A DNA stretch of 64,000 nucleotides. It comes from JAFGCY01 sp964609245 (lineage in GTDB: Bacteria; 4484-113; JAFGCY01). Shown one piece after another: positions 1 through 8,365 of the stretch. The translations under genes were made by a program, and so were the position numbers. The stretch spans positions 1 through 64,000 of the forward strand of contig CAZSSB010000002.1 in assembly GCA_964609245.1 (NCBI GenBank), given 5' to 3'. The stretch's first letter is position 1. Every line of letters begins with the position of its first letter. The notes beneath the pieces were generated by a model. That model was not told the origin of the DNA. It did not search any database and worked only from the letters and a program-made list of their open reading frames with translations.

Positions 1-63
1 CGGGCCCCCGCGCCCGCCAATGCCGGATCGGCGGCCAGGGACGGCCACCCCACTGGCAGCCAA

Positions 64-107
64 CCACTGACCACTGGGCACCGATCACTGATCCCTGACC
101 ACTGACC
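64..107. repeat. Degenerate 7-base-period repeat upstream of the first gene
   Basis: Units resembling CCACTGA follow each other with about 7-base spacing (CCACTGA, CCACTGG, then CACTGAT, CCTGACC and ACTGACC). The tract ends 9 bases before the TACAAT element of the ABC permease gene. It may be only low-complexity spacer, though its last CTGACC sits roughly where a -35 element would lie. Confidence 0.5.
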
Positions 108-116
108 GCCGCCCTG

Positions 117-122
117 TACAAT
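117..122 (+). promoter_or_regulatory. -10 element TACAAT, predicted leaderless start
   Basis: TACAAT is followed by exactly 6 bases (cgccct) and then the GTG at 129. The expected transcription start therefore falls on the start codon. No ribosome binding site is possible between them. Confidence 0.6.
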
Positions 123-128
123 CGCCCT

Positions 129-941
129 GTGCTGGCTCACGCGCGCCACAATCTGGGCTTCCTGCTGGCGATGGCGAGGGTCGGCTTCGCCATGTACCTG
201 GCCTACCCGGCCGGCGTGCTGATGGTGTTCGCCAGCTATCCGATCGTGATCCTGATGTACCGCTTCGTCTTCGGCGCGGTCTATGAGAGCCGCGCGGACA
301 TCGCGGGCTACGACCTCGGTGCGATTCTGACCTACGTGACGATCAGCTGGATCCTCAACACCTTCTACATGACGCCCACCGGGCGGCACCTCGGCGCCCG
401 GGTGCGCGACGGCCAGGTGGCGATGGACCTGATCAAGCCGATCAACCTGCAGGGCATCTACCTCGGGATGAGCCTGGGGCGCACGGCGTTCCGCCTGGTC
501 TTCGCCACCATCCCGCTGGCGCTGGTCTTCCTGCTGGCCGGCGGCGTGCGGGCGCCAAGCCCAGCGCTGCTGCCCCAGTTCCTGCTGGCGATCCTGCTCG
601 GCTACCTGATGAACTTCCAGCTGGACTACATGATCGGCCTCGTCGCCTTCTTCCTGGAGTACAACAACGGCATCCGCTGGGGCATCCGGCTGGTGATGAA
701 CATCGCCGGAGGAATGGTGATCCCGCTGAGCTACTTCCCGGAGTCGCTGGCCCGCATCTTCGGCTACCTGCCGACGCAGTACATGTTCTTCCAGCCGCTC
801 CAGCTCTACCTCGGCAAGGTGACGCCCCAGCAGGGCTGGGTGCTGGTGGCCCAGGGCCTGGCCTGGGTCTGCGTGCTGTTCACGCTGGCGCAGCTGATGC
901 AGCGCAGCGGCGCCAGGCGACTGAGCATCAGCGGCGGCTAG
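129..941 (+). CDS. ABC-2 type transporter permease
   Basis: This 270-residue integral membrane protein has about six hydrophobic segments (roughly 25-50, 60-80, 120-140, 150-175, 185-205 and 235-258). Its pattern resembles the ABC-2 family permeases once called DUF990, which usually pair with an ATPase and a second permease to export or import an unknown substrate. Those partners would lie upstream of the window and are not visible. The start is a GTG directly downstream of a TACAAT element, so translation is probably leaderless. The stop codon lies inside a CTAG that also holds the stop of the convergent RNase J gene. Family assignment is good; substrate is unknown. Confidence 0.75.
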   Translation: MLAHARHNLGFLLAMARVGFAMYLAYPAGVLMVFASYPIVILMYRFVFGAVYESRADIAGYDLGAILTYVTISWILNTFYMTPTGRHLGARVRDGQVAMDLIKPINLQGIYLGMSLGRTAFRLVFATIPLALVFLLAGGVRAPSPALLPQFLLAILLGYLMNFQLDYMIGLVAFFLEYNNGIRWGIRLVMNIAGGMVIPLSYFPESLARIFGYLPTQYMFFQPLQLYLGKVTPQQGWVLVAQGLAWVCVLFTLAQLMQRSGARRLSISGG

Positions 942-2635
942 TCCATACCGGCGGCGGCCTGGGCGCCGTCGGCGTAGCTGACCATGCCCAGCACCGTCGG
1001 GTTGAGCCGCGTCTTCTGGAAGATAGTGCGCTGGATGACGTTCTGGACGTTGTTTCTGAGCTGCAGCTGGAACTCCGGCGTGCGCTGCTTGTTGCGCAGG
1101 ATCGCCGCGGCGGTGGCCTCGCGCAGCTCCTCGTACAGCTCCGGCGCCTGGTTCTCCGGCACGAAGCCCTTGTGCAGCAGGTCCGGTCCGGCGATGATCT
1201 CATCGCCGTCGGCGCTGAGCACCACCGAGAAGATCAGCACGCCGTCCTGGGCCAGCGCCAGCCGCTCGTTGATCATCCGCCGGCTGATGTCGGCCCCGCC
1301 GTCGCCGCCGATGAAGACGCTGCCGGCCTTGACCTGCTCCAGCTGGCGGCACTCGACGCCGTCAAAGCCCCAGCGCTCTCCGAGGCTGATGATCGGGATG
1401 TTGCCTTCCTCCAGGCCCCACTGGCGCGCCAGCTTCTTGAAGCGCATCTGCATGCGGTACTCGCCGTGGGTCGGGATCGCGAAGCGCGGCCGGGCCGTCT
1501 GGACGTACTGGCGGATCTCCTCCTGGTAGCCGTGACCACTGACGTGGGCACCGGTATTGAGCCCGTAGATCACCTCGGCGCCCTTGCGGAACAGGTCGTC
1601 GATCACCGAGTAGATGGCGGTCTCATTGCCGGGGATCGGGCTGGCGCTGAAGATGAACAGGTCGTCGGTCTGCACCTGGGCAAAGCGGTGCTCTCCGCTG
1701 GCCAGCTTGCTGATCGCCGCCAGCGGCTCGCCCTGGGAGCCGGTCAGGATCACCATCAGCCGGTGCGGCTTGATGTGGTCCAGGTCGGTGGGATGCAGCA
1801 GGACGCCGGGCGGCACCTTGAGATAGCCCAGATCCTGGCTCATCGCGACGTTGTCCACCATCGTCCGGCCCAGCACCAGCACCTTGCGGTTGAGCTCGAC
1901 GGCGATGTCGATCGCCTGCTGGATGCGGTGGATGTTGCTGGCGAAGGTGGTAACGAAGACCCGGCCGCGGTGCTGGGCCACGTAGTCCCGCAGCGCCGGA
2001 TGCACCGAGGCTTCGGACCCGCTGACGCCGGTCCGCTCGATGTTGGTGACGTCCATGCTCATCACGGCGACACCCTCGTCACCGATCGCCGCCAGCTTGT
2101 CGAAGTCCGTGACCCGGCCGTCGACCGGCGTGGGGTCGATCTTGACGTCGCCGCTGTGCAGATAGACGCCGATCGGGGTGTGGACGGCCACGCTGGAGGC
2201 GTCCGGGATGCTGTGGGTGACCCGCAGCGTCTGGACGTCGATGCCGCCGACGCTGAAATCGTCTCCGGGCTTGAATTCGGTCAGCGGCGTGTCGGTCAGA
2301 CCGAACTCGGGCAGCTTGCCCCGCACCAGGCCCAGCGTGAACTTGCTGCCGTAGATCGGCGGCCGCTTGCTCAGCTCCTGCAGCAGGTACGGCAGACTGC
2401 CGATGTGGTCCTCGTGACCGTGCGTCAGGACGATGCCGGCGATACGGTTCTGGTTCTTGACCAGGTAGCTGAAGTCGGGGATCACCACGTCCACGCCGAA
2501 GTCACGAACGTCCGGAAAGCTCATGCCCACGTCGAGGATCAGCAGCTTGCCGGCCACCTCGATCACGTAGCAGTTCTTGCCGATCTCGCCGATGCCGCCA
2601 AGGCTCAGCCAGCTGAAGTCAGCAGCGTCTTTCAT
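938..2635 (-). CDS. rnj: Ribonuclease J
   Basis: The 565-residue protein is full length for RNase J, the metallo-beta-lactamase/beta-CASP ribonuclease that matures and degrades RNA (5'-3' exonuclease and endonuclease) in the cytoplasm. The zinc motif HGHEDH is at residues 72-77, with further ligands at H141, D163 and H390 (in IPTHGEYR). GSQGEPLAAI (299-308) and HVSGHG (364-369) are beta-CASP motifs typical of RNase J. The ATG is 3 bases after the sepF stop, with a GAGG ribosome binding site inside the sepF end, so it is the last gene of the division cluster on this strand. It shares its stop region with the convergent permease gene. Confidence 0.95.
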   Translation of the reverse strand: MKDAADFSWLSLGGIGEIGKNCYVIEVAGKLLILDVGMSFPDVRDFGVDVVIPDFSYLVKNQNRIAGIVLTHGHEDHIGSLPYLLQELSKRPPIYGSKFTLGLVRGKLPEFGLTDTPLTEFKPGDDFSVGGIDVQTLRVTHSIPDASSVAVHTPIGVYLHSGDVKIDPTPVDGRVTDFDKLAAIGDEGVAVMSMDVTNIERTGVSGSEASVHPALRDYVAQHRGRVFVTTFASNIHRIQQAIDIAVELNRKVLVLGRTMVDNVAMSQDLGYLKVPPGVLLHPTDLDHIKPHRLMVILTGSQGEPLAAISKLASGEHRFAQVQTDDLFIFSASPIPGNETAIYSVIDDLFRKGAEVIYGLNTGAHVSGHGYQEEIRQYVQTARPRFAIPTHGEYRMQMRFKKLARQWGLEEGNIPIISLGERWGFDGVECRQLEQVKAGSVFIGGDGGADISRRMINERLALAQDGVLIFSVVLSADGDEIIAGPDLLHKGFVPENQAPELYEELREATAAAILRNKQRTPEFQLQLRNNVQNVIQRTIFQKTRLNPTVLGMVSYADGAQAAAGMD

Positions 2636-2638
2636 AGG

Positions 2639-3079
2639 CTAGGAAACCTCGACCCGCCTGAGCGGATCGCCGGCCAGCTTGATGTTGTACGGGGCAAAGA
2701 TGAACACGTTGGTGGTGATCTCGAAGGCTTCGCCCTCCGCCATCCGCACCGCCCCGGCCAGGAAGTCCACCACGCGCTTGGCCTCCTCCAGATCGATCCG
2801 CGCCAGCTCGTTGACGTCGAGGATCAGCGCCTGCCGGCTCTTGAGGAAGTTGACGTAGGCCGAGAGGCTGTACTGCGACTCCCCCTTCTCGTTGCGCGCC
2901 GGCTTGACCACGTAGACGGCCGTGGTCTCCGGCTCGGGCAGCTCGATCAGTTCCGCGTCGCCCTCGGCGGACGCAGCCGAGGCCCGGCGTTTGCGGGCTG
3001 GGTGCTCCATTTCGATAATGTCTTCCTGTTCGTCGTCGTGCACGCCAATCAGGCGCCATACCCCGTCCATCAGACTCAT
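2639..3079 (-). CDS. sepF: Cell division protein SepF
   Basis: The 146-residue protein has a charged, variable N-terminal half and a C-terminal SepF domain. The recognisable stretch runs VDFLAGAVRMAEG then FEITTNVFIFAP. SepF is a membrane-associated partner of FtsZ that bundles protofilaments and tethers the ring in Gram-positive bacteria, cyanobacteria and relatives. The ATG directly abuts the upstream stop (TAGATG), with a GGAGG 5 bases before it. Its place after ftsZ and a yggS-like gene is the classic ylm arrangement. The short N-terminal segment (MSLMDGVWRLIG) looks amphipathic, as expected for membrane binding. Confidence 0.93.
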   Translation of the reverse strand: MSLMDGVWRLIGVHDDEQEDIIEMEHPARKRRASAASAEGDAELIELPEPETTAVYVVKPARNEKGESQYSLSAYVNFLKSRQALILDVNELARIDLEEAKRVVDFLAGAVRMAEGEAFEITTNVFIFAPYNIKLAGDPLRRVEVS

Positions 3080-3808
3080 CTAACCCTCCGCAAGCCCTGC
3101 ATACAGGGCGCTGCCCACCCTTACCATCGTCGCACCCTCTTCTATCGCCCAGACGTAGTCCAGGCTCATCCCCAGCGAGAGCACATCGAAGCCCGACGCG
3201 GTCGGGCAGGCTGCGCGTATTCTATCAAAAAGGGCCCGCATCTGTCGAAAGTAGCGGCGCGTCTCGCGCTCGAACTCGTCGTCGCCGCCGTAGGCATCGG
3301 GCCAGGGCGGGACAGCCATCAGCCCGCGCAGATGCAGCCGCGGGCAGTGCTCAAGGACCTCACCGCAGGCCTGTTCGGCCTGATCCGGGTCGACGCCGTG
3401 CTTCTGCTCCTCGCGGGCGACGTTGATCTGCAGCAGCACGTCCAGCCGCTCGTCGCCGTCCCCCAGGCAGTCGTTGAGCAGCCTGGCGATCTTGAGCCGG
3501 TCCACCGCCTGCACCAGGTCGAAGTGGCCCGGAATCAGCTTGACCTTGCGGCTCTGGGGCGGCCCGATCAGGTGGCGCCGGAACGAGTACCCGGCGGCCC
3601 TCAGTTCGTCGAAGCGTTCCGCCGCCCGCGGCAGGTAGTTCTCGGCCAGGTCCGCGGCCCCCGCGGCCAGCAGGGCTCGCACCCAGTCGTCCTCGGCGTA
3701 CTTGGTGACGCAGACCAGCGTGGCGTCCTTGCCGCCGGCGGTCTGGATGTTGTCCTGGACGCGGGCGAGGTTCTCGGCCACCCGCTCAGTCAGCTGCTGG
3801 TCGGTCAT
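3080..3808 (-). CDS. YggS/PROSC family pyridoxal-phosphate homeostasis protein
   Basis: This 242-residue alanine-racemase-fold protein binds PLP but is not known to be an enzyme; family members keep PLP and amino-acid pools in balance. The PLP lysine is K36 in VCVTKYAED. The C-terminal signature LSLGMS...AIEEGATMVRVG is intact. The usual IGxLQ-N-K motif is altered here to IGPPQSRK. The gene abuts ftsZ upstream (TAGATG) and sepF downstream, the same order as in ylm operons of Gram-positive bacteria, so it is co-translated with cell division genes. Confidence 0.92.
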   Translation of the reverse strand: MTDQQLTERVAENLARVQDNIQTAGGKDATLVCVTKYAEDDWVRALLAAGAADLAENYLPRAAERFDELRAAGYSFRRHLIGPPQSRKVKLIPGHFDLVQAVDRLKIARLLNDCLGDGDERLDVLLQINVAREEQKHGVDPDQAEQACGEVLEHCPRLHLRGLMAVPPWPDAYGGDDEFERETRRYFRQMRALFDRIRAACPTASGFDVLSLGMSLDYVWAIEEGATMVRVGSALYAGLAEG

Positions 3809-4969
3809 CTATTTCTTCAGCCGGCGGAGGAAAGCCGGAATATCGAGGTCCTCGTCGGACTCCTCCTTGCCTTTGGTGGCGGGCTTGGCCGGCTCGGGAA
3901 TGGTCGGCAGCGGCTTCTGGCGTCCCGCCTCGTCGTAGATCAGCTTGACCGGCCGCGACTCCGGCTTGGACTCGGTGCTGCGCACGGTGGACTGCTGCAG
4001 TACCGGCTCCGCCGCGAAGCCCGTGGCCAGGATCATCACGCGCACCCGATCGCGCTTCTCCTCATCGACAGTGGCGCCGAAGATGATGTTGGCCTCCTCG
4101 TCGACGCGGTTGGAGACCATCTCGGCGGCCTGGTTGATCTCCTGGAGGCTGAGATCACGCCCGCCGATGAAGTTGATCAGCACTCCCCGCGCACCGTCGA
4201 TGCTGGTCTCCAGCAGCGGCGACATGATCGCTTCCTCGACGGCCTTGACCGCCCGCTGCTCGCCCGAGGCGTCGCCCAGCCCGATGATAGCCGTGCCGCT
4301 GCTCTCCATCACCATCTTGACGTCGGCGAAATCGAGGTTGATCAGCCCCGGCTTGAGGATCAGCTCGCTGATTCCGGCCACCGCCATCCGCAGGATCTCG
4401 TCGGCCAGCCGGAAGCTCTCCTGCAGGCTGGTGCTCTCGGTGACCAGGTCGAGCAGGCGGTCGTTGGGAATCACGATCAGCGTGTCGACCTGGTCCCGCA
4501 GGCCGTTGATCCCCTCGGTCGCCACCTTCAGCCGGCGGCGCCCCTCGAACTTGAAGGGCCGCGTCACGATGCCCACCGTCAGCGCGCCGGTCTCACGGGC
4601 CACGTTGGCCACGATCTGCGCGCCGCCCGTCCCGGTGCCGCCACCCATCCCGCAGGTGACGAACACCATGTCGGCGCCGGTGAGCAGATCCTGCAGATCA
4701 GCGCGGCTTTCCTCCGCGGCGCGGCGCCCGATCTCCGGGTTGGAGCCGGCCCCGAGCCCTTTGGTCAGCTTCTGCCCCAGCTGGATCTTATGCGGGGCCT
4801 TGCTGCGCGTCAGGGCCTGGAAATCCGTATTCAGGGCGATGAAGTCCACGCCTTCGAGACCGGCCTCGATCATGCGGTCCAGCGCGTTGCAGCCGCCCCC
4901 CCCAATGCCGACGACCTTGATCTTGGCCTGCAGGTCATGCGGCGGATAGTCAATCGTTGCGATGTTCAT
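3809..4969 (-). CDS. ftsZ: Cell division GTPase FtsZ
   Basis: FtsZ is the tubulin-like GTPase that forms the cytokinetic ring. The 386-residue protein carries the N-terminal nucleotide-binding GIGGGGCNAL (21-30) and the tubulin signature GGGTGTG (109-115). It ends in a conserved tail peptide, DIPAFLRRLKK, which binds FtsA and SepF. A short charged linker (about 340-370) separates core and tail. The gene lies 107 bases after ftsA; that gap contains its own extended -10 promoter and a perfect DnaA-box 9-mer. The ATG has a purine-rich GGATGGTGG upstream. A weaker TAGGAT 9 bases from the ATG could also drive a near-leaderless transcript. Confidence 0.97.
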   Translation of the reverse strand: MNIATIDYPPHDLQAKIKVVGIGGGGCNALDRMIEAGLEGVDFIALNTDFQALTRSKAPHKIQLGQKLTKGLGAGSNPEIGRRAAEESRADLQDLLTGADMVFVTCGMGGGTGTGGAQIVANVARETGALTVGIVTRPFKFEGRRRLKVATEGINGLRDQVDTLIVIPNDRLLDLVTESTSLQESFRLADEILRMAVAGISELILKPGLINLDFADVKMVMESSGTAIIGLGDASGEQRAVKAVEEAIMSPLLETSIDGARGVLINFIGGRDLSLQEINQAAEMVSNRVDEEANIIFGATVDEEKRDRVRVMILATGFAAEPVLQQSTVRSTESKPESRPVKLIYDEAGRQKPLPTIPEPAKPATKGKEESDEDLDIPAFLRRLKK

Positions 4970-5026
4970 CGAGCCACCATCCTATCGGCCACCCAGCAGC
5001 AGGCTCCCGGCCTGCTTGCCCCGTAC

Positions 5027-5035
5027 TTATCCACA
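5027..5035 (+). promoter_or_regulatory. DnaA-box 9-mer in the ftsZ leader
   Basis: TTATCCACA is an exact match to the E. coli high-affinity DnaA box. It lies between ftsA and ftsZ, just downstream of the predicted ftsZ transcription start (around 5044). A single box could be chance, but its position would allow DnaA-dependent control of ftsZ. Confidence 0.4.
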
Positions 5036-5050
5036 ATCGATCAATAGAGA

Positions 5051-5059
5051 ATTATAGCA
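5051..5059 (-). promoter_or_regulatory. Extended -10 promoter of ftsZ
   Basis: On the minus strand TGCTATAAT is a perfect extended -10 element, located directly after the ftsA stop codon. It would start an mRNA with a leader of about 75 bases ahead of ftsZ. No clear -35 is present. Confidence 0.6.
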
Positions 5060-5076
5060 GACTTGCACACTGTTGA

Positions 5077-6324
5077 TTACTTCTCGCGGCCGGGGATGAT
5101 CCGCCGCACCATGTCCCGCATCGCGAGCACCACCTCGCCGAAGAAGCTCTGCTCGTCGCTCTGAACGGTCTGCTCATACTTGGCGCCGTAGAGCAGCAGG
5201 CCCAGGGTGGCGGCGTAGGCCGGCGAGCGGTACTCGTCCAGCAGGTGGCCGATGCCGGTCGGCAGCCCGCTGCGTACCGGCCGCTGCAGGTGCTTCTGCA
5301 GGTAGCGCCGCAGCTGGCGCAGCTGGCTGGCGCCGCCGACGATGATTACTCCGCCGGCGATCCGCGGCAGTTCGCCGCTGTCGTTCAGCGCCTGGATGAT
5401 GTGCTCCAGGATCTCCTCGGCGCGGGGCTGCATGATCTCGAAGACCCGCCGACGCTTGATCTTGTCGTACTCACGCCGGCCGTAGAACTTGATGTCGATG
5501 AAGTCCTCGAGCTCCTCGTTGTCGGGATCGATCCAGGCCTTGCCGTAGCTCTTCTTGATCCGCTGCGCCTCCTCGAAGGAGACCCCCAGGCCGTGCTTGA
5601 GGTCGTGGTCATAGTTCTGCCCGCCGACCGGAATGCAGCGCGAGTAACACAGGCTGCCGCCCCGGAACACGCCGACGTTGGTGGTCCCGCCACCGAAGTC
5701 GATCAGGATGCAGCCAGCGTTACGGTCCTCGGCGCTGAGCACCGCCTCGCCGGCCGAGATCAGGTTGAAGACGTAGCTGCGGACCTTGAGGTCGACCCGC
5801 CCCAGCGCCCGCTCCAGATTGGCGATCTGGCTGGCGGCGCCCAGCACGACGTGCGTCTCGACCGCCAGCTGCGAGCCGATCATGCCCACCGGCGAGCGAC
5901 CGATGCGGATGCCGTCCAGGGTAAACTGGCGAACCATCGAGTGCACGATCTGCTGGCCGGCGCGCAGGTGCTGGGGCAGCGAATGCTCGACCACCAACTC
6001 GACGTCCTCGGCGTCAACCTCGCCGTCGGGATGGTTGATGTCCAGCGCCGCCGTGCGGTTGACGCTGGTCAACTCGCGCCCGGTGATGCCGACGTAGGCC
6101 TGGTCGACCGCCAACCCCGAGGCATACATCGCGCCCGAGTAGCTGTCGTCGATGTCCTTGGCCACCTGGTTGAGGTCCCGCACCGTACCGCGAGTGATCG
6201 CCTCGGTCGGCACCGAGCGCAGGCCACGCAGGATCAGGCCCCGCGAGGGATGCATCTCGCCGACCACCGTCGCGATCTTGGTAGATCCGACATCGATGCC
6301 CAAGATGATGCGGCTGCCGGCCAT
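5077..6324 (-). CDS. ftsA: Cell division protein FtsA
   Basis: FtsA is the actin-like ATPase that anchors FtsZ filaments to the membrane. The 415-residue protein begins with IILGIDVGSTKIATVVGE, the phosphate 1 motif. It has the phosphate 2 motif near 210 (ILIDFGGGTTNVGVF) and the adenosine motif near 327 (GVIIVGGASQL). The C-terminus MRDMVRRIIPGREK is an amphipathic, basic helix expected to bind membrane. The ATG is preceded 8 bases upstream by TATAGT, so it probably has its own leaderless promoter. The ftsQ stop is 84 bases upstream. Confidence 0.96.
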   Translation of the reverse strand: MAGSRIILGIDVGSTKIATVVGEMHPSRGLILRGLRSVPTEAITRGTVRDLNQVAKDIDDSYSGAMYASGLAVDQAYVGITGRELTSVNRTAALDINHPDGEVDAEDVELVVEHSLPQHLRAGQQIVHSMVRQFTLDGIRIGRSPVGMIGSQLAVETHVVLGAASQIANLERALGRVDLKVRSYVFNLISAGEAVLSAEDRNAGCILIDFGGGTTNVGVFRGGSLCYSRCIPVGGQNYDHDLKHGLGVSFEEAQRIKKSYGKAWIDPDNEELEDFIDIKFYGRREYDKIKRRRVFEIMQPRAEEILEHIIQALNDSGELPRIAGGVIIVGGASQLRQLRRYLQKHLQRPVRSGLPTGIGHLLDEYRSPAYAATLGLLLYGAKYEQTVQSDEQSFFGEVVLAMRDMVRRIIPGREK

Positions 6325-6332
6325 GTGCTTAG

Positions 6333-6338
6333 ACTATA
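6333..6338 (-). promoter_or_regulatory. -10 element TATAGT of ftsA, predicted leaderless start
   Basis: Minus-strand TATAGT is followed by 8 bases and then the ftsA ATG. The predicted transcription start is within about two bases of the start codon. No Shine-Dalgarno sequence is visible in the 8 bases. Confidence 0.55.
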
Positions 6339-6407
6339 TCCCAAGTCCTTCGATCGGCGCGAAGCGCGGCGCTGCCAGCGCTCGGCGGTGACCACCGGGC
6401 GGCTACA

Positions 6408-7175
6408 CTAACTAATCGGTTCAGCCCACTTCTCGTAAAACACCGCCGGGTTGCGCGCGTCGAGGTACTCCAGCTTGCCGTGATCCTGCTCGCAGAGCCT
6501 GAGCGCCTTCGGAACCGCACCGATCTTCCGCTCCAGGTCCACCGGCATACCGAGCCTGATGCGCAGCCCGTCCCGGGCGTAGAGGTTGAACTCCCCTTGC
6601 GAGTCAACACGGATTGCGGCGATCACGTTGGGCATCGCGGCCGCGCAGCACGCCGCCGCCAGCAGCACATCGGCCGCGGCGGACGGCTTCCGCCCCGGCT
6701 CGGCCCGGGGCAGCTCCACCAGCGGCTGCTGCCGGATGGCGTCGAACACCTCGCCGACGTCCAGCTGCCCGTCACAACGTACCAGAGACAGGTCGTCACA
6801 GAGCCAGAACGCTTCAGCGCGGCTCTCGACCTTGAGCAGCGGACGGCGCTCCTCGACCTCCAGCACGGCGGCCCGGGGGGCAGTCTGCCTGACGCTGACC
6901 GCCCGCAGCCAGCGATGCCCGCCGGCGCCGACCGCCGCGGCGCCGCGTCTCAGTTCGTCCATCGTCATCCCCGCGGCGAAGTCCGCCGCCGCCAGCACCT
7001 CGGAGACCTCGGTCAACCAGCACCCGCGCACCACGATCCGCTGCGCCACCAGCTGTCCGGCCAGGGCCCGGCCGCCCAGGACCAGCAAGCCCAGTGCCAC
7101 GGCGCCGAGAATCAGCACCGTGATACGGGTGGCCGCCACCCGCCGCGTCGACCGCAGGCCGGAGCCGCTACGCAT
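6408..7175 (-). CDS. ftsQ: Cell division protein FtsQ/DivIB
   Basis: The 255-residue bitopic membrane protein has a short basic N-terminus, one membrane segment (about 19-41) and then an extracytoplasmic POTRA-like region starting near IVVRGCWLTEVSEVL. FtsQ bridges early and late divisome proteins. Primary sequence is weakly conserved, as normal for this family. The call rests on topology, POTRA-like pattern and position between ddl and ftsA. Its first 8 bases overlap the end of ddl, indicating translational coupling. Confidence 0.85.
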   Translation of the reverse strand: MRSGSGLRSTRRVAATRITVLILGAVALGLLVLGGRALAGQLVAQRIVVRGCWLTEVSEVLAAADFAAGMTMDELRRGAAAVGAGGHRWLRAVSVRQTAPRAAVLEVEERRPLLKVESRAEAFWLCDDLSLVRCDGQLDVGEVFDAIRQQPLVELPRAEPGRKPSAAADVLLAAACCAAAMPNVIAAIRVDSQGEFNLYARDGLRIRLGMPVDLERKIGAVPKALRLCEQDHGKLEYLDARNPAVFYEKWAEPIS

Positions 7176-8265
7176 CGCGCACCTCCCTCGCCGCCTCCCA
7201 GCGCTCGAACGCCAGCAGGATCAGCAGCTCCAGCAGCTCGGCGAAGTCAACTCCCGCCGCCGCCGCGGCCTGCGGCAGCAGCGACAGCGGCGTGAAGCCC
7301 GGCAGCGTGTTGGCCTCCAGAAACCAGGGCACGCCGGCCTCGTCCAGCATGCAGTCGATACGGGCGTAGGGACCGAGGTCCAGCTCGCGATAGATGGTGG
7401 CGGCATGCTGCTGCACCAGCTTCACCTGCGCCTCCGGCACCGGGGCCGGGCAGATGTAGTCCGTCTCGCCTTTCGTGTACTTCGCGCCGTAGTCGTAGAA
7501 CTCGTGGCTGACGGGACGGATCTCCACCAGCGGCAGCACTGCCGGCTCGGCGCTGTGGCCGATAACGGCCGCGGTCAGCTCCCGGCCCTGAATGCGCTGC
7601 TCGATGATCATGGTGCCGAACTCGGCCGACAGCTGCTCGACCTGATGCCAGCCCTCGGCGTCGTTGGCGATCATCGCGATGCCGACGCTGGAGCCCTGGG
7701 CGACCGGCTTGGCCACCAACTTGGTGAACTCCGCGGGCACCTCAGCGCGGCAGGGCCGCTCCGGGCGCCAGACCCAGTAGCGCGGCGTCGGCACACCCAG
7801 CTGCTCGAACAGCCGCTTGCTGACGAGCTTGTCCATCGCCAGCGCGCTGCCCTTGACACCCGCCGAAACGTAGGGCACGTCCAGCAGTTCCAACATCCCC
7901 TGCCAGACGCCGTCCTCGCCGCGGGTACCGTGCAGGGTGGTGAAGACCAGCTGGCCGCCCCGCAGGTACTGCGTGATTCCACCACCGACCGCCGGCTGGA
8001 GGGCCTGGGCCGGTCCGTCCCCGACCGGCAGCGCATCCGGCTGGCGGCCGGCGGACAGCCTGCGCTCGAAGGTGAAGTCGTCGGGATTGACGCCCAGCAG
8101 TTCGGCCTGATAGCCGGCGTCGATCAGCGCCGTGGCTACGGCTTCACCGCTGACCAGGGACACCTCACGCTCGCGGCTGCTCCCGCCGGCCAGCACGGCG
8201 ATGCGCAATGCACGCAGATCGTCCCGGCGGCTGTGCAGTCTGCTGCGAAGCCCTTCCAGTCTCAC
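7168..8265 (-). CDS. ddl: D-alanine--D-alanine ligase
   Basis: This ATP-grasp enzyme joins two D-alanines for peptidoglycan precursor synthesis. The 365-residue protein has the N-terminal substrate motif LAGGSSREREVSLVSG, the HGTRGEDG motif in its middle, and the C-terminal metal-binding ARIDCMLDE...FLEANTLPGFT. It has about 20 extra residues before the usual IAVLAGG start. The GTG start at 8265 is preceded by GGAGGG with only 4 bases spacing, so a slightly later start is possible. A TATAAT promoter lies in the 100-base gap after murC. The gene overlaps ftsQ by 8 bases. murB, commonly next to ddl, is absent. Confidence 0.95.
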   Translation of the reverse strand: MRLEGLRSRLHSRRDDLRALRIAVLAGGSSREREVSLVSGEAVATALIDAGYQAELLGVNPDDFTFERRLSAGRQPDALPVGDGPAQALQPAVGGGITQYLRGGQLVFTTLHGTRGEDGVWQGMLELLDVPYVSAGVKGSALAMDKLVSKRLFEQLGVPTPRYWVWRPERPCRAEVPAEFTKLVAKPVAQGSSVGIAMIANDAEGWHQVEQLSAEFGTMIIEQRIQGRELTAAVIGHSAEPAVLPLVEIRPVSHEFYDYGAKYTKGETDYICPAPVPEAQVKLVQQHAATIYRELDLGPYARIDCMLDEAGVPWFLEANTLPGFTPLSLLPQAAAAAGVDFAELLELLILLAFERWEAAREVRDA

Positions 8266-8296
8266 TCAACCCTCCACGCAAGCGCGTAGTGCACAG

Positions 8297-8305
8297 ATTA
8301 TAGCA
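8297..8305 (-). promoter_or_regulatory. Extended -10 promoter between murC and ddl
   Basis: Minus-strand TGCTATAAT ends 31 bases before the ddl GTG. It would give a roughly 25-base leader that contains the GGAGGG ribosome binding site. This is one of the leadered promoters in the window. Confidence 0.5.
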
Positions 8306-8365
8306 TTGCCGGTGGTGGAGACGGCGCGGAGCGGCGGCAGCCGGGTTGCCGGACTACGGAGACGG

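Noticed and set aside
64..107. Short repeats as a CRISPR array
   Set aside because: Units are about 7 bases, adjacent and degenerate; no spacers or cas genes are present.
1172..5047. Very long open frame (1291 codons) on the plus strand across the division genes
   Set aside because: It is antisense to rnj, sepF, yggS-like and ftsZ, all with strong family motifs. High-GC codon structure produces such shadow frames, and its translation shows no domain.
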